Shown here: positions 50,346-58,387 of the stretch, piece by piece | How positions within the stretch are numbered: position 1 is the first letter of the stretch | How the letters are laid out: the number at the start of each line of letters is the position of its first letter | NCBI RefSeq assembly: GCF_000815465.1 | Contig: NZ_JSWE01000096.1 | Coordinates: 124,001-188,000 of the forward strand | DNA: 64,000 nucleotides | From: Candidatus Jidaibacter acanthamoeba | GTDB taxonomy: Bacteria > Pseudomonadota > Alphaproteobacteria > Rickettsiales > Midichloriaceae | Reading direction: 5' to 3' | Notes under the pieces: model-generated | The model's database searches: none | Seen by the model: only the letters and a program-made list of their open reading frames with translations | Told to the model about the DNA's origin: nothing | Program-made: the position numbers and the translations under genes

Positions 50346-51119
50346 TTACTTGTGGTTATTCAGATAATTCTTTTTAAAATATTTGTAGTAGTGGAAGGTA
50401 CTTAAAGGTATTAGTAGAAGATAGGTTAATCCGACTATCGGTAAAGTTATCCACGGCTCAAGTACCATGCTTGCGATTAATAATCCGACACTAACCAACA
50501 TTAGGGTAACATATTTTCTATTAATATTTATCTTTTTAAATGAAAAAGTCGGTACACTGCTTACCATAAGAATACCAATTACGAACATATAAGCGGCAAT
50601 AATCCATGGAGAAAATTTTATATCTAATAATTCAAAGCTCGAAATCATAGGGGTTAATGCTAATGCAGCAGCTGCAGGCATGGGTATACCTGTAAAGTAA
50701 TATTGTGCAGTGATTGCCCCCAATTTATCGGTAGTTTGTACGTTAAATCTTGCAAGTCTCAGCGCTGAGCAGGTAATATAAAACAATACTACTGCCCAAC
50801 CGACACCTTTATAAGGAATTTCATGCAATGACCAAGTATAAATTACGATAGAAGGAGCTACTCCGAAGCTCACAATATCCGCAAGGGAATCAAGTTGAGC
50901 GCCGAAAGGACTTGTGCTGTTCAATAGCCTGGCAATTTTACCGTCCAAACCATCCATAAACGCTGCAACAATAATAAGCCCAGCTGCAATTTGCCATTTT
51001 GAGTCAATAGAATATCTTACTGCACTAATACCTAAACATAACCCTAAAATTGTAATCATATTAGGGAATAATTTTTGTATCGGAACTTGTAAGCTGGGCT
51101 TGTGTCTTTTTCTACTCAC
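50346..51119 (-). CDS. pssA: CDP-diacylglycerol-serine O-phosphatidyltransferase
   Basis: 257 residues with about seven membrane helices. The CDP-alcohol phosphatidyltransferase motif is AFMDGLDGKIARLLNSTSPFGAQLDSLADIVSFGVAPS, containing D-G-x2-A-R-x8-G-x3-D-x3-D. It makes phosphatidylserine from CDP-diacylglycerol and serine; the next step is the Psd enzyme encoded upstream. The start is GTG at 51119, preceded by AAGG. Only 8 bp separate it from psd. Confidence 0.95.
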   Translation of the reverse strand: MSRKRHKPSLQVPIQKLFPNMITILGLCLGISAVRYSIDSKWQIAAGLIIVAAFMDGLDGKIARLLNSTSPFGAQLDSLADIVSFGVAPSIVIYTWSLHEIPYKGVGWAVVLFYITCSALRLARFNVQTTDKLGAITAQYYFTGIPMPAAAALALTPMISSFELLDIKFSPWIIAAYMFVIGILMVSSVPTFSFKKININRKYVTLMLVSVGLLIASMVLEPWITLPIVGLTYLLLIPLSTFHYYKYFKKNYLNNHK

Positions 51120-51127
51120 TTTAATAG

Positions 51128-51823
51128 TTACCTTACTTCGCCGATTCTCTTGTTTTGAACACCTTTAAGGTTAGCTATGATACTTTCTCCTCCGACTACT
51201 CGTTGGCCTTCAATTACTTGCGGCTCGATGCCTTTCGGTAAATAAACGTCAACTCTGCTACCGAATCTGATAATACCGAACCTTTCACCTGTTTTAACCT
51301 GTTCGTGATCTTTTAGATTACAAACAATTCTTCTTGCAATGAGCCCTGCAATTTGAACAACACCGACAAGTTTGTTTTCCGGGGTTTCAATTAAAATAGA
51401 CTGTCTTTCATTATGCTCACTTGCTTTATCAAGGGAAGCATTAAAAAATTTGCCCGGATGGTAATGTAGTATCTTAACCTCACCTTCGATCGGAATCCTA
51501 TTCACATGCACGTCAAATACATTTAAGAATATACTTACTCTGGTATATTCCTCATCTCCGCCTTCAAGCTCAGGAGGCAATTTTGCGGTAGTAATTCTTT
51601 GTACAAGGCCGTCAGCAGGGCTTATTACAAAATCCTTCTCAATCGGAGTAACTCTTTCAGGGTCCCTAAAGAAAAATACGCACCAAATAGTTAGAAGAAC
51701 CCCAATCCAACCTAATTTTTGTGAAATCAGGAACAAAACTAGTGTAATTATAATAAATATAAGGATAAAAACATAGCCTTCTTTATGAATACCAGGGATA
51801 AAATCTTTTATGCTTTCAATCAT
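51128..51823 (-). CDS. psd: Phosphatidylserine decarboxylase, short form
   Basis: 231 residues, the archaeal/alphaproteobacterial short type. An N-terminal hydrophobic segment (about 16-50) is followed by ISPADGLVQRI and IFLNVFDVHVNRIPIEG. Near the C-terminus FGIIRFGSRVDVYLPKG carries the self-cleavage site: Gly-Ser within FGSR generates the pyruvoyl group. It decarboxylates phosphatidylserine to phosphatidylethanolamine. It is first in a psd-pssA pair and divergent from the LOG gene. Confidence 0.96.
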   Translation of the reverse strand: MIESIKDFIPGIHKEGYVFILIFIIITLVLFLISQKLGWIGVLLTIWCVFFFRDPERVTPIEKDFVISPADGLVQRITTAKLPPELEGGDEEYTRVSIFLNVFDVHVNRIPIEGEVKILHYHPGKFFNASLDKASEHNERQSILIETPENKLVGVVQIAGLIARRIVCNLKDHEQVKTGERFGIIRFGSRVDVYLPKGIEPQVIEGQRVVGGESIIANLKGVQNKRIGEVR

Positions 51824-51916
51824 CGACTTCTTAGTATATATTGTTATATCGTGTTTACTATATATCAGAATGGTAAACTTATTACAAAGAAATTTTAATA
51901 TAAATTAGTTGAATAT

Positions 51917-52459
51917 ATGAAAATTAAAAGTGTTTGTGTATTTTGTGGGGCGCGGGACAGCGTAGATAAAGAGTATATTGATCTTGCCGCAGAGTGCGGA
52001 AAGATGATGTCCTCCAAAGGTATTGATTTAGTTTACGGCGGCGGTAGAACCGGTATGATGGGCGCTGTTTCAAAGGCGGTTACCGATACGGGAGGTAAGG
52101 TAGTTGGAATTTATCCGAAACTTCTTGATGACCTTGAGCCTTTGAATACAAATTTAGATAATACTATCTTTGTAAAAAGCATGTTTGAGCGTAAAGAGCT
52201 TATGATCGAAAAATCAGATGCATTTTTAATTCTTCCCGGCGGATTCGGAACACTTGATGAAATATTTGAAGTTGTTACTTTAAAAATTCTTAAGCAGCAT
52301 GATAAGCCAATTATTATATGTAATTATAATAATTTTTGGCAGAACTTAATTGATTGTTGTGAGGAAATTATCAATAAGAAATTTGCTCGCACTCATGCAA
52401 GAGATACTTATGAAATAGCTGATACATTAGAAGACGTATTTGTTAAACTTGGTTATTAA
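51917..52459 (+). CDS. LOG family nucleoside monophosphate phosphoribohydrolase
   Basis: 180 residues. GGGRTGMMGAVS (41-52) and PGGFGTLDE (107-115) are the LOG (Lonely Guy, TIGR00730) signatures; Arg92-Lys93 in FERKELM complete the active site. Such enzymes hydrolyse N6-modified AMP (cytokinin precursors in plants) or ordinary nucleoside monophosphates. The natural bacterial role is uncertain. It precedes dapB by 5 bp and is probably cotranscribed with it. Confidence 0.92.
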   Translation: MKIKSVCVFCGARDSVDKEYIDLAAECGKMMSSKGIDLVYGGGRTGMMGAVSKAVTDTGGKVVGIYPKLLDDLEPLNTNLDNTIFVKSMFERKELMIEKSDAFLILPGGFGTLDEIFEVVTLKILKQHDKPIIICNYNNFWQNLIDCCEEIINKKFARTHARDTYEIADTLEDVFVKLGY

Positions 52460-52464
52460 AGTTA

Positions 52465-53277
52465 ATGAAAGTTGGTATTATCGGTGCTTCAGGCAGAATG
52501 GGGCAGGAGTTGGTTAAAGTCGCTTTTGAAGAAATGGAGCATAATAAGTGCCAACTGATAGGGGCGAGTGTAAGGAACTCAAGCTATTTACTGGATAAAG
52601 AAATTATAAACCCTATAGAAAACAAATCTATCGGGGTCGCATATTCGGATAATATAGAAAATATTATCAAAAATGCTGATGTAATAATCGATTTTACCGG
52701 GGCTAGTTATTCCTTGAAAGTTGCCGAATTGGCTAATAAATATAAGACTGTTCATATCTGCGGCACCACAGGATTTAATCACGATGAATTCGACCGACTA
52801 ACTGAGATAGCTAAGCAAACGGTGTTGTTTTGGTCGCCTAATATGAGTATTGCAATATATACACTATCAATGCTTGCTGAAAAAGCTGCTGCGCTTCTTG
52901 GTGAGTCATTCGATATCGAAGTGCTTGAGATGCATCATAAGTATAAAATTGATGCGCCGTCCGGCACGGCTCTTATGCTCGGCAAATCCGCCGCTAAGGG
53001 TAGAGGTATTAATTTTGAAGATTCTAAAGTTTTGAATAGATCGGGATCTAATGGCGTTAGGCAGGAGGGGAGTATAGGTTTTGCAGCTCTTAGGGGTGGA
53101 AGTGTAGTCGGAGAGCATTCGGTGATTTTTGCATCTGCAAATGAAAAGATTGAATTATCCCATACTATGTATAACCGTAAAGCTTATGCTGAAAACGCCT
53201 TTAAAATTGCATATTGGGCTAGCACACAGCTTCCGGGTAAGATATATACCATTGAGGACTATATAAACACCAAATAA
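52465..53277 (+). CDS. dapB: 4-hydroxy-tetrahydrodipicolinate reductase
   Basis: 270 residues. The nucleotide motif is GASGRMGQ (7-14). VHICGTTGFN is conserved, EMHHKYKIDAPSGTALMLG is the DapB signature with the catalytic His-His-x-x-Lys, and GEHSVIFA follows. It reduces hydroxy-tetrahydrodipicolinate toward diaminopimelate, needed for murein and lysine. It lies directly behind the LOG gene and agrees with the wall genes elsewhere in the window. Confidence 0.96.
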   Translation: MKVGIIGASGRMGQELVKVAFEEMEHNKCQLIGASVRNSSYLLDKEIINPIENKSIGVAYSDNIENIIKNADVIIDFTGASYSLKVAELANKYKTVHICGTTGFNHDEFDRLTEIAKQTVLFWSPNMSIAIYTLSMLAEKAAALLGESFDIEVLEMHHKYKIDAPSGTALMLGKSAAKGRGINFEDSKVLNRSGSNGVRQEGSIGFAALRGGSVVGEHSVIFASANEKIELSHTMYNRKAYAENAFKIAYWASTQLPGKIYTIEDYINTK

Positions 53278-53287
53278 TAAAGATATA

Positions 53288-53752
53288 TTAAACACTTCTC
53301 TTAAAAACAGTATTCGATATATAATCCTTTTTTACTCCTTTAACCGTATGTTTAATCTCAAAGGTTTCTTTGTTGTTATGGAAAATATACTTTGTATCAT
53401 AGTTATCAGATCCGCAAATATGAGAAGCCATAGCTTGCCATTTTTCTATAGTCTTTCTAATACGCTCAAATTTTATTATATGAAATAAATCACCTTGTTT
53501 CCCATTATGATAAAAATATATCTCTAATACAGAATCTTTATATAGGTATATATATTCTTTATATACCTGCAAGGTTAAGTTATCAGTTATAAGCTCTCCA
53601 TCCTCTCTATAAAGAAGAGAAAGATTCTTGCCCGTATTGCCGGCAGTAAAGCTCGCTTCTCCTATTACTCTGCCTGACCAAGGCGTGCCCACTATTACTC
53701 GGGTGAAATACCAATTACCTTTTAGTAAATCAAATATTTTAGTTGTATGCAC
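53288..53752 (-). CDS. DUF6314-type protein
   Basis: 154 residues. LLKGNWYFTRVI, GEASFTAGNTGKNLSLLYREDGELIT and the C-terminal SHICGSDNYDTKYIF (H-x-C-x2-D-x-Y) match my memory of DUF6314, a beta-barrel (lipocalin-like) family of alphaproteobacteria and plants with unknown function. It has no signal peptide. It converges on dapB with 10 bp between stops and is divergent from the riboflavin operon leader. Confidence 0.75.
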   Translation of the reverse strand: MHTTKIFDLLKGNWYFTRVIVGTPWSGRVIGEASFTAGNTGKNLSLLYREDGELITDNLTLQVYKEYIYLYKDSVLEIYFYHNGKQGDLFHIIKFERIRKTIEKWQAMASHICGSDNYDTKYIFHNNKETFEIKHTVKGVKKDYISNTVFKRSV

Positions 53753-53897
53753 AATTTAGTTTTCAAATTTATTGGTGTTCCAATAATATTCAAGTTAATT
53801 TCAAAGCTCAATGGCTTATAAGAATAATATTTTTATTGTATTGTAACAACATAATTGACATAGCACACAAACTCAATTATTGACTAAACTTAAGTAA

Positions 53898-54056
53898 GTC
53901 TTCAGGGCAGGGCGCGATTCCCTACCGGTGGTAAATTCATTGTAATTCAATGGAAAGCCCACGAGCGCTTAAGTAAATTTAATTTATTTAAGGACAAGCA
54001 GATTCGGTGTGAATCCGAAGCCGACGGTATAGTCCGGATGGGAGAAGGCAGTAGTT
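53898..54056 (+). promoter_or_regulatory. FMN riboswitch (RFN element)
   Basis: The conserved blocks of the FMN aptamer occur in order: TCAGGGCAGGGCGCGATTCC, CTACCGGTGGTAAA, AGCCCACGAGCG, GACAAGCAGATTCGGTGTGA, ATCCGAAGCCGACGGTATAG and TCCGGATGGGAGAAGGCAG. This is the complete six-helix FMN aptamer about 90 bp before ribD. FMN binding normally represses riboflavin operons by termination or by masking the ribosome site. Confidence 0.95.
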
Positions 54057-54113
54057 GGATATATATCATCTTGTATAAGGCGCTAACCTTGCAAGCTATT
54101 ATCTGCCTAATTC

Positions 54114-54140
54114 TTTTGGTGACGACAAAAGTTTTAAGGG
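54114..54140 (+). promoter_or_regulatory. Candidate expression-platform hairpin before ribD
   Basis: CTTTTG (54114-54119) can pair with CAAAAG (54127-54132) around GTGACGA, followed by TTTT and the AAGGG ribosome site of ribD (54136-54140). It may be a weak terminator or a structure affecting access to AAGGG. The pairing with the riboswitch was not modelled. Confidence 0.4.
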
Positions 54141-54147
54141 TTTTTAA

Positions 54148-55212
54148 GTGGAAGATAATACTCATTTATATTATATGAAAAAAGCTCTCGAGCTTGCGAG
54201 GAGAGGGGAATATACAGTTTCACCCAATCCTATGGTCGGGTGTATAATTGTAAGACAGGGTAATATAATAAGTGAAGGATGGCATGAAAGAGCGGGGGAA
54301 GCGCATGCTGAAATAATTGCGATTAGAAAATCTACTCCCGAGCTAACGAAAGATGCCGATATGTATGTCACGTTAGAGCCTTGTTGCCATTATAATAGAA
54401 CACCACCTTGTACGGATGCTATAATAAAAGCAAAGATAAAACGGGTTATTATTCCGTCTCTTGACCCGAATCCAAAGGTTTCCGGGCGGGGGATAGAGAT
54501 GCTAAGAGAGGCCGGTATTGAAGTAATTACCGGTGTACTGGAAAATGAAGCTTTAAAATTAAATGAAATATTTTTTCATTACCAAAAAACAAGGCTACCG
54601 TTTGTTGTATTAAAGTGGGCAATGTCATTAGATGGTAAGATGGTAACAAGCGCTCATGATGATAAAAAGCTAAGCTCAAAAGAATCATTGGAACATTTAC
54701 ACTTGAGCAGGGCAAAAGTCGATGCAATATTGGTAGGAGCTAATACTATAAGGGAGGATGATCCGCTGCTTACCTGTAGAAGTGATGAATATAGTAATAA
54801 TAATCCGTTAAGGATTATATTATCAAACGACTTAAGTTTCCCGCTATCGGCAAAAGTTTTACAGGATCAGGATAAGGCTAAAACCTTAATCGTTACTACA
54901 AATAAGGTGAGTGTTGAGCAAATAGAAAAATTTTCTTCTAAAAATATTGAGGTGTTAGTTACTGAGGGTGATGAAAATGAGCAAGTTGATATAAAAGCTT
55001 TGCTTATCGAGCTAGGTAAGAGAGAAATCACCGGTTTACTCGTAGAAGGAGGGAGCAAAGTGCATGTATCATTTTTTAAGGCTAATTGTGTAAATAGAGT
55101 TGAAGCTTATATAACGCCTTACATAGTTGCGGATTTACCTAAAAAGCTTGCCCTTAAGCCGTTTGATTTTCAAGCTATGGGTAATGATATATTTATAAAA
55201 TCAAATGTATGA
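54148..55212 (+). CDS. ribD: Bifunctional riboflavin biosynthesis protein RibD
   Basis: 354 residues. The N-terminal deaminase has AHAEIIA (His53, Glu55) and LEPCCHYNRTPPC (Cys79, Cys88), the zinc site. The C-terminal reductase (about 145-354) has LKWAMSLDGKM and VGANTIREDDPLLTCR. It deaminates and reduces the pyrimidine intermediate made from GTP. The start is GTG at 54148 with AAGGG seven bases upstream. The stop overlaps the start region of ribE. First gene of the riboswitch-controlled operon. Confidence 0.96.
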   Translation: MEDNTHLYYMKKALELARRGEYTVSPNPMVGCIIVRQGNIISEGWHERAGEAHAEIIAIRKSTPELTKDADMYVTLEPCCHYNRTPPCTDAIIKAKIKRVIIPSLDPNPKVSGRGIEMLREAGIEVITGVLENEALKLNEIFFHYQKTRLPFVVLKWAMSLDGKMVTSAHDDKKLSSKESLEHLHLSRAKVDAILVGANTIREDDPLLTCRSDEYSNNNPLRIILSNDLSFPLSAKVLQDQDKAKTLIVTTNKVSVEQIEKFSSKNIEVLVTEGDENEQVDIKALLIELGKREITGLLVEGGSKVHVSFFKANCVNRVEAYITPYIVADLPKKLALKPFDFQAMGNDIFIKSNV

Positions 55213-55220
55213 GGAATAGT

Positions 55221-55829
55221 ATGTTTAACGGCATAGTCGAAGGAACGCTAAAACTTTTAAGTAAAACTTTAAACAATAACTCATGTGTTATGGAATTCGA
55301 GCGTTTAGTAACTTTAGATGATTTAAAAATCGGGGGTAGTATTGCTATAAATGGAGTTTGCCTTACGGTTACTGAACTAACAAATGACAAGTTCTTTGCT
55401 GATATTATGCCGGAAACTTTAAATGTTACCGCCTTAGGTTATCTTGCGACAGGGAATGCTGTAAATTACGAAAGGTGTTTAAAGTTAAACGCAAGAATAG
55501 AAGGGCACTTAGTTAAGGGACATATTGACGAAATCGGAGTAATTGAAGAAATTTATGATGAAGGTAATGCTAAAATTATTAAGGTGAGTATTTCAGAAAA
55601 TATTCAGCCTTACTTAATAAAGAAAGGTTCAATAGCTATTGACGGGATGAGTATAACTATTATTAGTGTAGGAAATAAATATTTTACCGTAGGGTTAATT
55701 CCGCATACGGTAAAAAATACTGTTGCCCGAGTTTATAAAGCCGGCACAAAAGTAAATTTGGAAGTTGACGATATGGCAAAATATATGTGGAACTTTATGC
55801 AAAATAATTTATTAAGTAAGGCTGGTTAA
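55221..55829 (+). CDS. ribE: Riboflavin synthase, alpha subunit
   Basis: About 202 residues with the two tandem lumazine-binding beta barrels: MFNGIVEG and GGSIAINGVCLTVTE (first), GHLVKGHIDEIG and GSIAIDGMSITI (second). It dismutates two lumazines to riboflavin. The start is placed at ATG 55221: GAGGA lies 5-6 bases upstream and the family begins MF(N/T)GI(V/I). An earlier ATG at 55209 inside the ribD stop lacks a ribosome site. Confidence 0.95.
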   Translation: MFNGIVEGTLKLLSKTLNNNSCVMEFERLVTLDDLKIGGSIAINGVCLTVTELTNDKFFADIMPETLNVTALGYLATGNAVNYERCLKLNARIEGHLVKGHIDEIGVIEEIYDEGNAKIIKVSISENIQPYLIKKGSIAIDGMSITIISVGNKYFTVGLIPHTVKNTVARVYKAGTKVNLEVDDMAKYMWNFMQNNLLSKAG

Positions 55830-55831
55830 GT

Positions 55832-57034
55832 ATGAACCGATTTAAAACTATTAGTAAAGCTCTAGATAGCTTAAAATCCGGCAAAATGGTTGTTTTAGTT
55901 GATGACCACGACAGGGAAAACGAAGGTGACTTAATACTTGCCGCTCAGTTTGTGACACCTGAAGCAATTGCTTTTATGTTAAAATATACCAGCGGCATAA
56001 TATGTATTCCTATGCATAAGGAAAGGCTTGATGAGCTAGGGATAAAGCTTATGGTAAATGAATCCGAAAACACCAGCCGAAACAAAACTAAATTTACTAC
56101 CTCGGTAGAAGCAAGACACGGGGTTTCAACGGGTGTATCGGCTCAGGATCGCACAACTACAATAAAAGCTTTATGTAATCCTGAAAGCTCAGCGAGAGAT
56201 ATAAGTCAACCCGGGCACGTATTTCCACTTGAATATACACCGCTTGGGGTAATTAAAAGAAGGGGGCATACAGAAGGTGCTATCGACTTGATGAGGGCAG
56301 CAAATTTAAATGAAACGGCAATTATTTGCGAACTTATGAATGAAGATGGCACAATGATGAGAGGAACACAGATTAATGAGTTTGCTGCTGAGCATAATAT
56401 GGAGATAATTTCTATTGAGGATATTTATCAATATAGAATATATCATGAAACTATAGTTAGCAAAGAAGCATCAGCTACACTTCCGACCGAATTCGGAAAT
56501 TTTAAAATTAGTATCTTTAAAACTGAGATCGATGATAAGGAACATATAGCCTTAACTAACTTAAAAGAAAATCAAAGCGAGGCTTTGGTCAGAATACATT
56601 CTTCATGCACAACAGGTGATATCTTCCATTCTCTAAGATGTGACTGCCAAAAACAGCTTGAATACGGGCTTAAGGAAATAGGCAAAAATGGAGGTGTTTT
56701 ACTATATCTTGACCAAGAGGGTAGGGGTATAGGGCTAACTTCGAAGATAAAAGCTTACTTACTTCAGGAGAAATATAATTTTACTACTGTGGAAGCGAAT
56801 GAAGAGCTCGGCTTTCCCGTAGATTCCAGGGAATATTTAATTGCCGCTCAAATCATTAAGCATTTCGGTATCACTTCGGTTAAGCTTCTAAGCAACAACC
56901 CTAAAAAAGTTGAAGGATTAATTAGAAACGGAGTAGCTGATGTTGAAAGGCAACCGGTACCGGTTTTTATAAATGAGCATAATAAAGCATATTTAGAGAC
57001 TAAAGAAAAGGTTCTAGGACATATTTTAAAATAA
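55832..57034 (+). CDS. ribBA: Bifunctional DHBP synthase / GTP cyclohydrolase II
   Basis: 400 residues. DHBP synthase (1-205): VDDHDRENEGDLI, TSGIICIPM, TTSVEARHGVSTGVSAQDRT, PGHVFPL. GTP cyclohydrolase II (206-400): RIHSSCTTGDIFHSLRCDCQKQL with the zinc cysteines, and LDQEGRGIGL. It supplies both precursors, the four-carbon unit from ribulose 5-phosphate and the pyrimidine from GTP. It lies 2 bp after ribE. In some relatives the cyclohydrolase half is degenerate; here its motifs look intact. Confidence 0.96.
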   Translation: MNRFKTISKALDSLKSGKMVVLVDDHDRENEGDLILAAQFVTPEAIAFMLKYTSGIICIPMHKERLDELGIKLMVNESENTSRNKTKFTTSVEARHGVSTGVSAQDRTTTIKALCNPESSARDISQPGHVFPLEYTPLGVIKRRGHTEGAIDLMRAANLNETAIICELMNEDGTMMRGTQINEFAAEHNMEIISIEDIYQYRIYHETIVSKEASATLPTEFGNFKISIFKTEIDDKEHIALTNLKENQSEALVRIHSSCTTGDIFHSLRCDCQKQLEYGLKEIGKNGGVLLYLDQEGRGIGLTSKIKAYLLQEKYNFTTVEANEELGFPVDSREYLIAAQIIKHFGITSVKLLSNNPKKVEGLIRNGVADVERQPVPVFINEHNKAYLETKEKVLGHILK

Positions 57035-57042
57035 GGATAAAA

Positions 57043-57489
57043 ATGAATAATTATAAAATTGCGATAGTACAAAGCAGATTTAATCCCGAAATAACCGATA
57101 GCTTATCTTCTGCTTGTATAGAAAAGCTAAAACAGCATGGAGTGCATGAAGATAACATTAATTTATTTTATGTACCGGGTGCAGTTGAGCTTCCGCTTGC
57201 AAGTAAACTACTCGCTAAGAAAAAAGATGTTGATGCGATTGTTTGTATCGGGGCGGTAATTAAGGGTGATACCGATCATTACCAATATGTTTGCGAACAG
57301 GTAAACTACGGATGTCAAAAAGTAGCTTTAGAGCAGGAAATCCCCGTTATTTTCGGAGTTTTAACCGTGCCTACCTATGAGTTGGCTTTAGCGAGAGCAG
57401 GGGATGATTTAAGCTTGAATAAGGGGGTGGAATGTGCCGATGCGGCTGTTGAGATGTTGAAATTTATCAAGGAAATTGAAGCGGCGTAG
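57043..57489 (+). CDS. ribH: 6,7-dimethyl-8-ribityllumazine synthase
   Basis: 148 residues. VQSRFNPEITDSL, FYVPGAVELPLASKLLAK, CIGAVIKGDTDHYQYVCEQ (catalytic His) and IPVIFGVLTVPTYELALARAG are lumazine-synthase signatures. It condenses the pyrimidine from RibD with the RibB product. Last gene of the operon, followed by a terminator that overlaps its stop. A degraded relative of its 3' end lies at about 58223-58350. Confidence 0.96.
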   Translation: MNNYKIAIVQSRFNPEITDSLSSACIEKLKQHGVHEDNINLFYVPGAVELPLASKLLAKKKDVDAIVCIGAVIKGDTDHYQYVCEQVNYGCQKVALEQEIPVIFGVLTVPTYELALARAGDDLSLNKGVECADAAVEMLKFIKEIEAA

Positions 57490-57531
57490 AAAGAGGTTGA
57501 GTTATCATTACTTATTTTCTCTACGCCTTTT
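57483..57531 (+). terminator. Rho-independent terminator of the rib operon
   Basis: GGCGTAGA (57483-57490), which includes the ribH stop codon, pairs with TCTACGCC (57520-57527), followed by TTTT. The loop is long (29 bases), so strength is moderate. Confidence 0.6.
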
Positions 57532-57564
57532 CCGGTTTTTTGATTTCTTATTACTACTGATACT

Positions 57565-58128
57565 TTATTGAAGCATAAGTGTAGAAGATAATTTATTCAA
57601 TACTCGAGAAGCAAAGCTATCTTGGTTAAATGTCTTGAGATGCTCTTCAGGGATATTATTTTTAAGTAATGTATCAATAAATTTATTATGCTCATTAAAA
57701 TTAAAATGTAGCATTGATGTAAAGCATAGTAACGGGAGATAACCGATTCCTAATATGGAAGTAGTAAGTGCAAAGAAACCTGCTAAAGGAACAAGCTTTT
57801 CTATATTATTTATTGTCAATTTGCGATCATTGTTATTTTCATATTCTTGCATCATTGTCTCAGCAAGCGGTAAACAGTAATTACTAATATTTGCCAAATA
57901 TTTGTCGCCAAAACTAACCAAGCATTTTCCAAGGTTATCGATAGATCGGTAGTAGTTTAAACCTCCGAGAATCATTGTACCAACTGCCAGTGCAGGATAC
58001 AATTGAGTTGTTGAGAGAGAGCTAAATAACTCTGACGAGATTATCCCGAGGTTGTTAGCTTCAAGTAAGGCTAAAGCTGCAAGGGCCAAATGGCTAGTAT
58101 TTGTAAGGTTAATAATATTATATTTCAT
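57565..58128 (-). CDS. Orphan small membrane protein
   Basis: 187 residues, no family recognised. Hydrophobic stretches at about 13-30, 42-58 and 113-135 (PLAGFFALTTSILGIGYLPLL) suggest two or three membrane helices, with polar helical linkers. The gene is on the opposite strand between intact ribH and the ribH-like remnant, so it may have arrived in, or be what separates, a former duplication. Confidence 0.65.
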   Translation of the reverse strand: MKYNIINLTNTSHLALAALALLEANNLGIISSELFSSLSTTQLYPALAVGTMILGGLNYYRSIDNLGKCLVSFGDKYLANISNYCLPLAETMMQEYENNNDRKLTINNIEKLVPLAGFFALTTSILGIGYLPLLCFTSMLHFNFNEHNKFIDTLLKNNIPEEHLKTFNQDSFASRVLNKLSSTLMLQ

Positions 58129-58222
58129 TTTATATATTAATAAGTTGATTTAGGTAAATTATATATAATAAATATGAATTTTTCAAATAAATTGCTGTTA
58201 AATATTTGTTAAGCTTGAGTTT

Positions 58223-58350
58223 AATGGTTTTTAAAATGCCTGCTTATGAGTCAGCATTGGCATGTTTAGGGGAACGGCTTAAATCTTAATAAAGGTGCCA
58301 AATATGCCAATGCAGCGGTAGAGATGTTAAAATTTATTCAAACTTTATAA
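58223..58350 (+). pseudogene. ribH-like 3'-terminal remnant
   Basis: Reading 58224-58290 gives MPAYESALACLGERLK, corresponding to VPTYELALARAGDDLS of intact RibH. After a one-base insertion near 58284 the frame continues NKGAKYANAAVEMLKFIQTL and stops at 58348-58350, corresponding to NKGVECADAAVEMLKFIKEI of RibH. Only the last 40 or so codons remain. Identity is partial, so the copy is old or came from a different lumazine synthase. Confidence 0.75.
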
Positions 58351-58357
58351 AGGATAT

Positions 58358-58381
58358 GGAGGTAACGCGTGGCTTACCTCC
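58358..58381 (-). terminator. Perfect 8-bp hairpin after the PLDE-repeat gene
   Basis: GGAGGTAA (58358-58365) pairs with TTACCTCC (58374-58381) around an 8-base loop. It lies 7 bp after the stop of the minus-strand gene at 58388. The following minus-strand bases (ATATCCTTT) form only a weak T tract. Confidence 0.55.
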
Positions 58382-58387
58382 CTGCAC

